Of a stretch of DNA of 64,000 nucleotides, positions 1-10,404 are shown piece after piece. Position numbers and translations under genes: made by a program. The DNA is taken from NCBI GenBank assembly GCA_052400685.1, contig JBQTGJ010000002.1, one strand, 5' to 3'. The notes below the pieces were generated by a model, which saw nothing but the letters and a program-made list of their open reading frames with translations, made no database searches and was not told the DNA's origin. Source of the DNA: CAZHHH01 sp052400685. Its GTDB lineage: Bacteria; Bacteroidota; Bacteroidia; Bacteroidales; Marinilabiliaceae. How positions within the stretch are numbered: the stretch's first letter is position 1; each line of letters starts with the position of its first letter.

Positions 1-158
1 TCCAAAAAACTGCTCCAAAATATTAATTCACTCCCAAAGTTAACCCATCAACTAAAAAGATCGCTTCCGCACAAAAAAACATTTATATTATCACCCAAAA
101 AATTAAATTTTATAAATAATTTAAGCCGTTCATAAAATACAGCACAAACAAATCATCC

Positions 159-1508
159 ATGAAAATATTCATTGTAGAAGATGATCCCCTATATTCATCG
201 ATTATAGAACGCATTCTAACCCTCGACGCCTCACTGTCGGTATATATATTTTCATCGGGCAAAGATCTTCTAAACCAATTGCATCAAAATCCTGATGTCA
301 TTACGTTAGACCTGGGGCTCCCTGACATTGGAGGAATAGAGCTTTTTGACAGAATAAGAACAATTAATCCGGATGTTGACATAGTAATAATATCAGGACA
401 GGATGACATTAATCTTGCGGTAGACCTTCTGAAAAAAGGGGCCTACGAGTATATAGCCAAAGATCACGGACTTCAAAACCGCCTTCAGAATTGCTTAAAA
501 AATTTAAAACTAAAACACCAACTACAAAAAGAAGTCTTCGATTTGCGGCATCAGGTGACCAGCCGATTTCACTTTCAGGACATTCTTATCGGCGAAAGCT
601 CAGCCATTAAAGAAGTTGAACAACTGATAGAAAAAGCCATTAAAATCTTCAACCTTAACGTTTCCTTGTATGGCGAAACCGGCTCCGGAAAAAAATTTAT
701 CGCCAAGACAATTCACTACAACTCCTCCAGACAAGCTTCACCCTTTGTCGTCTTCAGTGCCGACACAGTGCTTCCCGATCACCAGATGGAGGAGCTATTT
801 GGCGTGGACAAAAACGGCATGGAAAAAACTCCCATTACACACCATGGTAAGTTGGAAGAAGCTGATGACGGAACCCTCTACATTGAAAATTTTGACAAAC
901 TAACACAGGAAGTGCAACTATTACTCCTTAAGGTATTACAGGAAAACCGTTTTTATCGGAAAAATGGCTACGAGGCACACTTGTTTAAGGCTCGGGTGAT
1001 TACATCATCGCAAATGGAACCGGGCTGGTTCTTACAATCCACCCATTTCAACAAAAGTTTATTTTACCAATTAGCAGGCCTACCCATCTATTTACCCGCT
1101 CTACGAAGGCGCAAAAGAGATGTTATTTTACTGGCAGAACATTTTTTAAAATCCTTTTGTAAAGAGAACAACCTGCCGCAGAAGGGACTAACAGCCCGCG
1201 CCCGTAAAAAGTTACTTGAGCATTCATATCCGGGCAATATCAGAGAACTAAAAACAATAATAGATTTGGCAGCAGTACTAAGCAACGGAGACAAAGTAGA
1301 TGAAATGCATCTCACATTTACCAATTCGGAAGAGCCAACCTTTTTATCGGGAGTTGAACACACCCTAAAAGAATACAACGAAATAATCTTCCGATTTTAT
1401 CTGAAAAAATACCGCAGTGTAATAAAAGTAGCAGAGTTGCTGGACATCGGCAAATCAACCCTATATAACTTTCTTAAACAAGAGAAAGAAAAAAAGCTTG
1501 AAAAATAG
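159..1508 (+). CDS. NtrC-type response regulator with degenerate AAA+ domain
   Basis: Three domains are visible. The receiver domain (about 1-115) keeps D8, D9, phospho-acceptor D51, S79 and K101. An AAA+ sigma-54-activator-like domain follows (about 140-375) with Walker A GETGSGKK at 172-179 and a sensor II-like YPGNIREL ending at 364. A Fis-type helix-turn-helix closes the protein (about 405-440, ending in GKSTLYNFLK). The fold is clearly NtrC-like, but key motifs are altered. The stretch that should hold GAFTGA reads NGMEKTPITHHG (219-230). The Walker B acidic pair is replaced (YIENFD, 241-246). The usual FRxDLYYRL arginine-finger motif reads FNKSLFYQL (297-305). I infer phosphorylation-dependent DNA binding without normal sigma-54 activation. 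No kinase gene is adjacent. Confidence 0.85.
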   Translation: MKIFIVEDDPLYSSIIERILTLDASLSVYIFSSGKDLLNQLHQNPDVITLDLGLPDIGGIELFDRIRTINPDVDIVIISGQDDINLAVDLLKKGAYEYIAKDHGLQNRLQNCLKNLKLKHQLQKEVFDLRHQVTSRFHFQDILIGESSAIKEVEQLIEKAIKIFNLNVSLYGETGSGKKFIAKTIHYNSSRQASPFVVFSADTVLPDHQMEELFGVDKNGMEKTPITHHGKLEEADDGTLYIENFDKLTQEVQLLLLKVLQENRFYRKNGYEAHLFKARVITSSQMEPGWFLQSTHFNKSLFYQLAGLPIYLPALRRRKRDVILLAEHFLKSFCKENNLPQKGLTARARKKLLEHSYPGNIRELKTIIDLAAVLSNGDKVDEMHLTFTNSEEPTFLSGVEHTLKEYNEIIFRFYLKKYRSVIKVAELLDIGKSTLYNFLKQEKEKKLEK

Positions 1509-1511
1509 ATT

Positions 1512-1543
1512 AGCCCCACATAATAAAATTATTACATGAGGCT
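1512..1543 (-). terminator. Likely intrinsic terminator of gcvH
   Basis: About 10 nt after the gcvH stop, the minus-strand RNA can form a 14-15 bp stem from AGCCUCAUGUAAUAA and UUAUUAUGUGGGGCU, using several G-U pairs. A run of five U follows about 10 nt later. The plus-strand transcript would carry mismatches at the same places, so the hairpin suits gcvH better than the convergent regulator gene. Confidence 0.5.
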
Positions 1544-1553
1544 TTAATTATTG

Positions 1554-1931
1554 TTAACTGATGTGCTCTTTGTATTGGTTCACAGTCATCAAAGCATCAA
1601 GCTCAGCGGGATCTTTCATCTCAATTTTAATCATCCAGCCCCCATCGTAGGGTTCCTTGTTTACCAAATCGGGATGCGCATCAAGCTCCTCGTTAACTTC
1701 AATAACAGTCCCTGAAACAGGCATATAAAGATCTGACACCGTTTTAACAGCTTCAATAGTCCCAAAGACTTCCTCTTTGGCTAAATCTTCATCTTCTGTT
1801 TCAATCTCCACAAATACGATATCACCCAATTCACTCTGGGCAAATTCGGTAATTCCGACAATGGCAATGTTGCCATCTGTTTTTACCCATTCGTGATCTT
1901 TTGAGTACTTTAAATTTTCAGGTAAATTCAT
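1554..1931 (-). CDS. gcvH: Glycine cleavage system H protein
   Basis: GcvH carries the lipoyl arm that shuttles the aminomethyl group between the P, T and L proteins of glycine cleavage in the cytoplasm. The 125-aa length is normal for the family. The lipoyl-lysine context GTIEAVKTVSDL places the modified residue at K63. The start is the ATG at 1931, about 20 nt downstream of a good -7 element. No gcvP or gcvT lies in the window. Placement downstream of sprA on the same strand follows a recurrent Bacteroidota arrangement, but a 400-base gap and its own promoter suggest independent transcription. Confidence 0.95.
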   Translation of the reverse strand: MNLPENLKYSKDHEWVKTDGNIAIVGITEFAQSELGDIVFVEIETEDEDLAKEEVFGTIEAVKTVSDLYMPVSGTVIEVNEELDAHPDLVNKEPYDGGWMIKIEMKDPAELDALMTVNQYKEHIS

Positions 1932-1959
1932 GGTCCTTAATATTAATATGATTATGCAC

Positions 1960-1967
1960 CAAATTTA
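1960..1967 (-). promoter_or_regulatory. -7 element for gcvH
   Basis: On the minus strand this reads TAAATTTG, an exact match to the Bacteroidota -7 consensus TAnnTTTG. It would place the transcript start about 20 nt upstream of the gcvH ATG. Confidence 0.55.
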
Positions 1968-2334
1968 AGTATTTTTTATCAGCGTGAAAGTAAAACGGAA
2001 AAACAAAAACATCAGAAGAAAAACTTAAAGCCTCAAAACGAAGAAACAACAGATTGTCCGGCAAATATAAACCCCTATAAAATACACGCTTTAAGCCAAT
2101 TAAACCACCCGGACAGAGGTATACAATTATTACAGTAACGCTTCCAGAAAAACGGAGTTTAGTCAGAGCAACCTATAAAAAGGACAGAAACATATCCTAA
2201 TCCAAAAAATAATAGCAAGGCCGTTGGGATTGAACTATAATAGTTATGCCCTATCTGATTTCCAACCGGAAAACGTGAACTCAAATAATCCAGTTTCTTC
2301 AATGGGAAACCGATTATTAATCCAGAAAAAAGAT
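1968..2334. other. Intergenic region between gcvH promoter and sprA end
   Basis: No credible gene. The only structure seen is a widely spaced 7-bp inverted repeat (TGTCCGG at 2055-2061 and CCGGACA at 2109-2115), which could contribute to sprA transcript folding but is not a convincing terminator. A forward open frame starting at 2224 runs into sprA antisense and is not supported. Confidence 0.4.
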
Positions 2335-5300
2335 TTACTGCGCGAGGGAAAACCGGAAACTAACTCCAAAGCTGCTATTTGTTACCGGGTAACTGGACGA
2401 AATATAGGGAGAACTCATATTCCGGTCGTAAAACATCTGAATATTAAAACGCGAACTCAAGGCATAATCGGCGGTCATTTTGAGCGTCACAATTTTCTGC
2501 CCTGCGGTCATTTGATTCAATTGCTCTTCGATGCGTCGAATAATAGAATATGTATCACGTACCGAAATATCAGCACGTAAATTCAGGTCAGTAGGCATCT
2601 TTTTAGCCTTATCTTTAGAGCCAATAATCAAATCCATTTTATCAAACCGATAACCTAATCCCACCACCCATTCATTGCTATAATTCTCTATCAGCTGATT
2701 ATTACTCAAACTAAGTGATAATATTCTGCTTTTCTTAATCTCAGCCCGAGTGGTCAGACTATTCTTCCAGGTCATATTAACCTGAATAAGCGGGGAGAAC
2801 TGCTCTGATATAGAAACGCCTGAAATCTGATATTTGGAAACGAAATTACCCTGAGCGTCCCGTACAAAGCTAAAGCCATCGCGAAACTCTTCCCAATCGG
2901 TATTTGTCTGGTAATTACCTACCGTATATACAGAACGGTAAGAATGACTCACATCTATCGATTTAAAGTATTTCTGGAACCATTTAATTCTGGACAACCC
3001 GTCGTAAGTAATCCGCCAGTTAGGACTCATATAAGCTAAAGAAGGCATCACATCGAGAAAAATATCACTGGCCCGTTTACCCGAATAAGCTGCTAAAAAA
3101 GCAGGAATCATAACATCCTGTGACGTAAGGCTATAACCATCAGTTCCACTAGCTACCGGGAAACTAGGATCTGAACCATCCGGATTATAAACCACACCTG
3201 CCAAAGGTGAGAAAGCGTAATCGGGGTCGGCATATAATCCGGAACTGGGGTGCACCATCCCGACTCGCTGTTGTCCTAACCGTCGTGCAATCACCTGTCG
3301 ATTATTCAAAAACTGATCAAAAATATCTGACTGATAGGTTCCTGTTTTATCAACACTTTTAAAAGCCGTTCCAATAATATTAAAACTCATGGAAAAACTC
3401 CCATTTTCAATGGTATTATAAGCTCCTTTAAATCCATTGCTGTCAAACAGATAATATTCCGACAAATTATTATTGGTACGATGATTTCCTGTAAGATCAA
3501 CCCTCAACCCTTTGATGGGTTCAATGGTTGCCCGAAAGGTCCAATCCTCGGTATTGGTCATCATATAAGCCGAATTGAGGGTGGTGTCGGTGGTAAGCCA
3601 ACCATTGTCGACGGCTTTGTAGGCAAAATCGCGATCCTGCCAACCCAAGATAAAAGGAAGTCCAGGCGCACTGGTAGAGCGACCCAACGACTGACTGCCC
3701 AAAAAATCGGCTTCCGGCAAATAACCAGGCAGCACCGTTCCCCCATTTCTATTATAGGTGGCCGAAATACTCTTCACACTTGTAACCAGTCGTGCCGAAA
3801 ACTCCTTAACCTTATCGAACAACTGCGGTTGGGTACTCTTCTTACCGGAAACAATAACGCGTGCAGAGGCCACATCCTTCTCAGGCACAAAAGTCAATGT
3901 ATTGGCGTCGATCACTGTCTGCCGACCTCTTACCGGCTGCCCGGATTCGTTAAAAACACGAATTGTAACATCCGTTGTTTCCAACTTATGATTGACCCGA
4001 AACGCGTCACCTTGTTTCATGGAGAGGTTGTGTTGAGTAAACCGAATCGTCTCGGGCTGATTGCTATTTCGACGTGAAGAAACCCTGTTCAATCCTTTCA
4101 AATAATTCGACTTATTATAAAGCGTATTAAAATTGAGCTGGGCATTGCCTTGCCAGGTAGCCGAGTTACGTATGGTATTACCCCAATCGTAATCGAGTGT
4201 AGTAATGGGGCCTTGTTGCCAGCTATAGGTAGCACCATAATTAACGCTGGCGGAAGTCCAGTCGAGTAATGGCAATTTATTTACCGGCAAAGTATAACTA
4301 GCATTCAAATTGTGCTGATAGCCTGTGGTTCGGCCAAAATTAAGGATATTATGCATCACAGAATCTTTCCATAAATCGTACTCATCGGCATACAATTTCT
4401 TATTAACCACTCCTTCCGGTTCATCTATCGAGGCATTGTTGGTTAACTTAAAATTCATTTTGAGCGCCTTTGTCAGATTATACGACAAATCGAAATAGCG
4501 ATTCCAATAAAAATCCTTATCGACAGAGACCGGAATATTGTACCCGGGATTACTGATATTACGTAACTGCTCTTCGCGGTAACCTCTGGTGACTTCCCAG
4601 CGGTAACTCACCTGAGTCGGGGCCACGTAAAAATTAAAATCCCTAATGATGGCCAACGACTTAGCTTTAATTTTTTTAAACGGTTCAATGGGTTTTGGAC
4701 GATTTACAAAATTATAGGCCAAAACGCCCCTATAATCTTTATCGGTAAGATATTCCGTGTCAATATTGCGGCTATAAGTTTCATTATAACTATAGGTAGC
4801 GCTGATATTTGACGGAGAATAAAATTTTGTATCATTTTCTTTAGGTTGAATCCTGACATTAGAAAAACTAATACTTTTTCGCTTGGTATAATCTTGTGAA
4901 ATATTGCGGATACTATCACGGGCATCTTTATTCTCCGCATTTTTAAGGGCAACATCCAACTTGATATCGGGATCGAGAGGATAATATTCAGGCGTAGAGA
5001 CCTGTTCACTTATTCCAAAATAAAAAGGAACAGAGAGTCTGCTTTTTGGTCCCAGCAACTTACCCAGTTCCAGACTGGTGGCAACATCATACTGATAAGA
5101 ATTTTCCTGACTACGGTCGGTCACACTCTGATCAATACTACCGAAACCGGCCGTACTAGCACTTCCTGCTACCGACACCGAACCCAAATCAGCCAGCTTC
5201 ACATTCAGACGCGCATTGGCAGCCCAGCCACCATCTTCATTAAAATCGGACAAGCGAAGTTCATTCACCCACACCTCCACCGATTTCTCGGTGATAGTGG

Positions 5301-8300
5301 CATTGCGTACGCCAATCATCAACGTTTTTACATTGGCCAGATTAGGGTTACCTTTTATTCGTACCAAACTTGATGGATTGTCTTCGTCACCGGCCCATTC
5401 GAAAACATCATTCAAACTAACCGAGGCGTCTGACGTACGCATGAGGTCGTTTCGCTTCAATTTGGTTTGTTGCAATAACTCAAATGGCAAGTCAATGGCA
5501 TTGTTCTCAGGCCACACTGCGTACCGATCAGCCGTGCTGCTATTACTGTACGAAGAGCTGTAGGGGGTTAACTCCAAAGGAATATCGTATTCATAATAAT
5601 TATTCTGATAATCGGTTCCCAGTCGGATAAACAAACGCATTTCTCCATCTGCCAAAGGGCTCCCGGACAACGCCTCGGCGTGAACATCCATTTTGATACG
5701 TTTATATTGTCGCAAATCCATATTTATTGACTTATAGACAGCCTTGGCATCATTACTTCCTAAATTATTCACCGTCATCGAAAGCGACTGTTCATTCAAT
5801 TCACGAGGGGTTGGATTTGAAGGATCAACAACACGGTCGACGCCTGGTGGTAAAACATAATTAACCGGCTCACGGTCACCATTTTCCTCGATATTAACAG
5901 CCGACACCGTATACTCGGTATTGGGATTAATAATTGCATTGTCATCGGCACTGGGCAATTCATCCTCATACTTACGCCATTCAGCCCGCACCAAATCCAA
6001 CGAAGCAAAACGTAAAATTATGGTATCGCTAAAATTACGGAGAAACATACGCATAAAACGGATGGACTGGGTATCTTCAATATTGCCAATAGTATCGTTG
6101 GGCAAATTAACAGGCACCTTAAACTGATACCACTTAACGGTTTCGGTATTCCCATTTTCCAATTTCACATCCCTCGACACCATATCGGTGATATAATTTT
6201 TACCGACTTCCATCTCGGAGGGTTGAAGATTAATATGATACTGAAAATAACTTTCCGATTCACTTAAAGTGTTATCACTGTTGATATCTTCAACATCGGG
6301 CAACGTAGTTGCGGCCGTCGCATATGATTCGCCCGAAGCATCCGACGGCTTTGAGTTTCCTTCGGGATTATTGTACTTTTTATAACGGTCAAGAATACTC
6401 ACTTCATCGGCATCGTAATCGCTGCCTCTGAAATAATGGAAATCATCGGCTGCCGGGTCACTCTCAATCTCCAGATAAGCCTGTGGACTAACAATACTCT
6501 TGATGACATCAAGATAACTATCGTAATAAAAATCCTTTTCTTTATCAGAATTCATCCCGTTAAGACCAACATCCTGCATCAAACGCGTGGTTGCATCATT
6601 ACTGAAGGCATTAACCAGACTTTGGGTTTTAGGAACATAGCCCCAGGTGGTAGAATCAACATCAAAAGCTTCGTCGGGACCAGGTAACCCTTGCTCAAAA
6701 AACTTCCGAGAATCCTTCAATATATCTTCAGAAATATTACCAAGATTGATGTAAAGGTCGCCACCCTGATGTGTTCCTTCATCATAAATAAATGGATCCA
6801 TCACCCAAAACTCAACATGATCAATATTGGAGGCTTCAAAATCCTGCGTGTCAATCTTACGCATAATTCCACCCCATCGTTTCTCTGGTGAATTCAAACG
6901 ACCATCGGATGTCAAATCAGGATCAAAGTTATAAGGGCCGCGTTCACTGGGATAATAAGCCAGGTTCAAAACCGAGATATTGGTAGGTTCGCCTGTAGCT
7001 GCCTGGCGCAAAGGGAACAGTTCACTTTCGTAAACCTCACGCACATAATGGTTGGATTGGGCGTCGGCATCACGCCTGATATGTGAAGGCGTTAATGAAT
7101 TATTTCTTAAAAACAATGGATCGATGACATACCAGGCCAGTTTAGCCCGATTAAATCCATAACGAAGATCGTTGGAATAACTGGCATTTGGGAACAGGTC
7201 CTCTTGGCCCTGAGGCGTACTGGCCAATTTCCATGACGTCCATTGCTTTAAGTCGATGGGAATTTTTGTTCCTTCAAAATCATCGATATAAGAAGTTCCA
7301 GACTCATCAATAACACTGGGATGACCTGGAATCAACTGAGCAAATTCCCCTTCGAAAGAAATCGAAGAAGGTGTTCGTGTCTCAAGCAATGGCAGCTTAT
7401 CTATCATCGAAGTCAGCCAATTGGATTCGGTATAAAAAGAAGTATTCAGGCCCCATATCGTGTTTGAAATCGGCTCGTCACCATACGCCACCTTTTGTGT
7501 TAGGGGACGTTCGCTCAGGTGCATAATCGTAGCACCTATATTAAAATTATCACTAAAACGATAATCAAAATGGCTACCTATAAGTGTTTTAGTTTGCAAA
7601 TTAAACATTGATTGGCTCTCGAGTGACACCTGAATAGGACTTCCCGACTGTAACAAGCCAGTATTAAGAATCTGTATGGTTCCAGCGGTATAATTCACGG
7701 AATAATCCACATTTTCGGTCAATTTTATACCACCCGCAGTAACAATAACCGACCCCTGCGGTATATTAAAAGCATTTAGTGATATTTCAGATCCTGATTC
7801 CGATTTATAGGATCCTTTCAACCTAAACTTATTTTTCTCAGCCGTTTGTCCGGCCACCGTTTGTGTTGAATTATAGAGTTCATAAAAGCCATATTTATCC
7901 TTTAGCGCCTGAGTTGGGAGGTGCGTTGTTAAATCTTCTCCAAACGGCTCCAAAACCGGAAAAATGATGCGCCCTTGTGCTGGTATAATGGTGTAACCCT
8001 CCACAAAATCGAATACGCCATCAGGCGTATATTCCATATTACTATTAAGATTATCAAGGCCAAGAATTGAGATAAAAAGCTCACCCTTAACGCCCCCCTG
8101 CTCAGCCGTCGTTCCTTCGGGAAAATAATTAATATAACTACCCGTTGAATCGTTCAGATAGGTTACCTGCATTGAAAAATCATCAGAGCTCAACTGGTAA
8201 GCGCCAGTCGAATAAACATTTTTCATCATCAAATCCCAGGTGGGATGGGCAGGTGTTAGTGCCGTTCCTTTAATCAACTTTGTAATCAAAGTATTAGGCG

Positions 8301-9756
8301 CATCGTAACCAGCATTACTCAGCTCACCCACCTTATAAACATTTCCATTGTAGGTATACTCATAAGCCACCGCCAAAATTTCATCATTATTCAATGCACT
8401 ATTGAGCGAGATATATCCCAAACGACTATTAAGCGTATATTCCGACTCAGAGAGCAATCTGGCATTTTCAATCTTCTCATAATCAGAGGCAATCTTAAAC
8501 TCCGACAACAATGTAGAGACCTGATTAATATCACGAATACCACTGTACGTCGTGGTCATTTGCTTATACAGGTCGTTGGCGGTATTATACGGGTTAACAC
8601 CCGATTGAGCCGTCCATCTTGAATTTGAAATATTCTCGTTATTTTCGGCCAAATCGGTAAAACCAATAATATTACGGGAATTATCGAAATTACTGGACTT
8701 ATTGGTCACCCATACTTCAATTTTAGTAATGGTGTACGGCGAATTTATAACTGGTAAACTCTTCAGTGCCTTGTTATAATTATCGCGAAAAAAATGTGAC
8801 AAGAAAAAATGACGATTGGCATCGTACTCATTTACAGGAATATCAAACTCACTCGTTTGGGCACCTCCCTGGATATTCATCACTGAAGTTTCGCCTTTCT
8901 GTTGCGACAATATGGTTGAAATGGTCAATTTACCAAACTGCATCTCGGTTTTTACCCCAAACAAACTTTGACTACCGGTAATCAATGTTCCCGGTAAAGG
9001 CATAGAAACGTTCCCGGCTTCCACTTTTTTGATGATATCATCCTCTCCACCTTCATAATTAAGCTTTATCTGATTCTCAAAATCAAAAGTCGCTTCCGTG
9101 TTATAATTAATGCCCAGCTTAAGCTTCTCGCCAATACTACCGCGAATATTCATTTGAATTTTCTGCTGAAAATCAAACGTGGTTGTCTTTCGCATTTTCT
9201 CCTGCAGTGTCGGATTATCAATGACCGTATGGTTCACGCCCAGCCTTAACTCAGCAGTCCCCTGAGGACGAATATTAATGGTATTGGATCCGAACACACT
9301 TTCAAACACCTCGTTATTTACACGAAATTGGCCGGCCTGCCCACCGTTTGCGGCATCCATATTTTTACTTTCCCAATATCGTTGCATAGACGAGCGCATC
9401 TCGCTGTTGTTATACTCGTCAAGTGACATAGTATAGGGCAGCATTATCTTCACATTACCAATTTTACGATACAATGTAACTAATCCTGTTTGAGGATCAT
9501 ACTCTGCGCTGTAGTCCACGTTCGAAGGGTCGTCCAACGAAACCGGTGAATCATTATCTGCATAAGGTTGCTGAACATCCGTTATGGGTTCAGCATAACG
9601 TGAAGCATCGTATTCATTTTCCAACGAATCAACATCAGAAAAAACGGGCAAAACAAGTTCGGTTTGCAGAGAAGGCACATGCTGTTCAGCGCCAACTGCC
9701 ACAAACAAAAATATTGAAGCAACAATTAAAAAATTATGTCTTATTTTTTTTCTCAA
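2335..9756 (-). CDS. sprA: SprA, giant outer-membrane protein of gliding/type IX secretion
   Basis: This 2473-aa protein matches SprA, the very large outer-membrane translocon barrel of the type IX secretion system, needed for gliding and surface protein export in Flavobacterium johnsoniae (about 2400 aa there). Residues 1-23 form a signal peptide (basic start, hydrophobic LIVASIFLFVAV). The N-terminal third carries the SprA-type segments (e.g. RPQGTAELRLGVNHT and GINYNTEATFDFENQIKLNY). The rest is rich in aromatic, alternating beta-strand sequence typical of an outer-membrane barrel, ending in FGVSFRFSLAQ. It starts 25 bp after the ruvA stop, so it probably shares the trmB-ruvA transcript. 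ruvA-sprA linkage is common in Bacteroidota. The frame is intact throughout. Confidence 0.95.
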   Translation of the reverse strand: MRKKIRHNFLIVASIFLFVAVGAEQHVPSLQTELVLPVFSDVDSLENEYDASRYAEPITDVQQPYADNDSPVSLDDPSNVDYSAEYDPQTGLVTLYRKIGNVKIMLPYTMSLDEYNNSEMRSSMQRYWESKNMDAANGGQAGQFRVNNEVFESVFGSNTINIRPQGTAELRLGVNHTVIDNPTLQEKMRKTTTFDFQQKIQMNIRGSIGEKLKLGINYNTEATFDFENQIKLNYEGGEDDIIKKVEAGNVSMPLPGTLITGSQSLFGVKTEMQFGKLTISTILSQQKGETSVMNIQGGAQTSEFDIPVNEYDANRHFFLSHFFRDNYNKALKSLPVINSPYTITKIEVWVTNKSSNFDNSRNIIGFTDLAENNENISNSRWTAQSGVNPYNTANDLYKQMTTTYSGIRDINQVSTLLSEFKIASDYEKIENARLLSESEYTLNSRLGYISLNSALNNDEILAVAYEYTYNGNVYKVGELSNAGYDAPNTLITKLIKGTALTPAHPTWDLMMKNVYSTGAYQLSSDDFSMQVTYLNDSTGSYINYFPEGTTAEQGGVKGELFISILGLDNLNSNMEYTPDGVFDFVEGYTIIPAQGRIIFPVLEPFGEDLTTHLPTQALKDKYGFYELYNSTQTVAGQTAEKNKFRLKGSYKSESGSEISLNAFNIPQGSVIVTAGGIKLTENVDYSVNYTAGTIQILNTGLLQSGSPIQVSLESQSMFNLQTKTLIGSHFDYRFSDNFNIGATIMHLSERPLTQKVAYGDEPISNTIWGLNTSFYTESNWLTSMIDKLPLLETRTPSSISFEGEFAQLIPGHPSVIDESGTSYIDDFEGTKIPIDLKQWTSWKLASTPQGQEDLFPNASYSNDLRYGFNRAKLAWYVIDPLFLRNNSLTPSHIRRDADAQSNHYVREVYESELFPLRQAATGEPTNISVLNLAYYPSERGPYNFDPDLTSDGRLNSPEKRWGGIMRKIDTQDFEASNIDHVEFWVMDPFIYDEGTHQGGDLYINLGNISEDILKDSRKFFEQGLPGPDEAFDVDSTTWGYVPKTQSLVNAFSNDATTRLMQDVGLNGMNSDKEKDFYYDSYLDVIKSIVSPQAYLEIESDPAADDFHYFRGSDYDADEVSILDRYKKYNNPEGNSKPSDASGESYATAATTLPDVEDINSDNTLSESESYFQYHINLQPSEMEVGKNYITDMVSRDVKLENGNTETVKWYQFKVPVNLPNDTIGNIEDTQSIRFMRMFLRNFSDTIILRFASLDLVRAEWRKYEDELPSADDNAIINPNTEYTVSAVNIEENGDREPVNYVLPPGVDRVVDPSNPTPRELNEQSLSMTVNNLGSNDAKAVYKSINMDLRQYKRIKMDVHAEALSGSPLADGEMRLFIRLGTDYQNNYYEYDIPLELTPYSSSYSNSSTADRYAVWPENNAIDLPFELLQQTKLKRNDLMRTSDASVSLNDVFEWAGDEDNPSSLVRIKGNPNLANVKTLMIGVRNATITEKSVEVWVNELRLSDFNEDGGWAANARLNVKLADLGSVSVAGSASTAGFGSIDQSVTDRSQENSYQYDVATSLELGKLLGPKSRLSVPFYFGISEQVSTPEYYPLDPDIKLDVALKNAENKDARDSIRNISQDYTKRKSISFSNVRIQPKENDTKFYSPSNISATYSYNETYSRNIDTEYLTDKDYRGVLAYNFVNRPKPIEPFKKIKAKSLAIIRDFNFYVAPTQVSYRWEVTRGYREEQLRNISNPGYNIPVSVDKDFYWNRYFDLSYNLTKALKMNFKLTNNASIDEPEGVVNKKLYADEYDLWKDSVMHNILNFGRTTGYQHNLNASYTLPVNKLPLLDWTSASVNYGATYSWQQGPITTLDYDWGNTIRNSATWQGNAQLNFNTLYNKSNYLKGLNRVSSRRNSNQPETIRFTQHNLSMKQGDAFRVNHKLETTDVTIRVFNESGQPVRGRQTVIDANTLTFVPEKDVASARVIVSGKKSTQPQLFDKVKEFSARLVTSVKSISATYNRNGGTVLPGYLPEADFLGSQSLGRSTSAPGLPFILGWQDRDFAYKAVDNGWLTTDTTLNSAYMMTNTEDWTFRATIEPIKGLRVDLTGNHRTNNNLSEYYLFDSNGFKGAYNTIENGSFSMSFNIIGTAFKSVDKTGTYQSDIFDQFLNNRQVIARRLGQQRVGMVHPSSGLYADPDYAFSPLAGVVYNPDGSDPSFPVASGTDGYSLTSQDVMIPAFLAAYSGKRASDIFLDVMPSLAYMSPNWRITYDGLSRIKWFQKYFKSIDVSHSYRSVYTVGNYQTNTDWEEFRDGFSFVRDAQGNFVSKYQISGVSISEQFSPLIQVNMTWKNSLTTRAEIKKSRILSLSLSNNQLIENYSNEWVVGLGYRFDKMDLIIGSKDKAKKMPTDLNLRADISVRDTYSIIRRIEEQLNQMTAGQKIVTLKMTADYALSSRFNIQMFYDRNMSSPYISSSYPVTNSSFGVSFRFSLAQ

Positions 9757-9781
9757 TATCTGGAAAATTCAATGTCAGGTA

Positions 9782-10363
9782 TTAAAGCATTTTCAGCGCC
9801 TGCTTTATAATTTGCTCCACTTTACTACCTGGCTCTGCTACCAACAATTTATCGACCACCTTTTGCGATGCTGCACGGGCAAAACCCAACATCACTAAAG
9901 CAGATAACGCTTCTTCGCGCACAGTATTGTCTGTCGTCATAAATAATTTTTCGTCACCCCCCTCTTTTCCCAATTTATCCTTCAGCTCAACAATCACTCG
10001 TTGAGCTGTTTTTAAACCGATTCCCTTAATGCCTTTCAACTGATTGGCATTACCAGTTATAATAGCGACTTTTAACTCACTGGGTGGCATTGATGAAAGC
10101 ATCATGCGCGCAGTGTTAGCGCCAATACCCGAAACTGATATCAGTTGCCGAAATAACATTCGTTCTTCCTGATTATAAAATCCAAATAATAAATAAGCAT
10201 CCTCCCGAATGTTTTCGTGAACAAAAAGAGTGGTTTCCTTAAGCTCTTTGATAGCTGTATAGGTTGTTAACGAAATGCTCAAAAAATATCCCAACCCATT
10301 ATTTTCAATAACCACATGAGCAGGGCTACTTTCAACTATTTTACCGGAGACATATTCATACAT
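9782..10363 (-). CDS. ruvA: Holliday junction branch migration protein RuvA
   Basis: RuvA binds four-way junctions and loads the RuvB motor for branch migration in recombinational repair. The 193-aa length is typical. An N-terminal OB fold covers about residues 1-65. Two helix-hairpin-helix motifs follow (VSGIGANTA 77-85 and IKGIGLKTA 112-120). A C-terminal RuvB-binding domain (about 148-193) contains EALSALVMLGF. It lies 41 nt after the alkyltransferase-like gene and 25 nt before sprA. ruvB and ruvC are not in the window. Confidence 0.96.
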   Translation of the reverse strand: MYEYVSGKIVESSPAHVVIENNGLGYFLSISLTTYTAIKELKETTLFVHENIREDAYLLFGFYNQEERMLFRQLISVSGIGANTARMMLSSMPPSELKVAIITGNANQLKGIKGIGLKTAQRVIVELKDKLGKEGGDEKLFMTTDNTVREEALSALVMLGFARAASQKVVDKLLVAEPGSKVEQIIKQALKML

Positions 10364-10404
10364 ATAAATGGCTGTTAATTCGTTTACACAAAAATTATTT
10401 GTAG

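Noticed and set aside
2224..2580. Plus-strand open frame of 118 codons
   Set aside because: It runs antisense into the 3' end of sprA and has no signal, motif or promoter.
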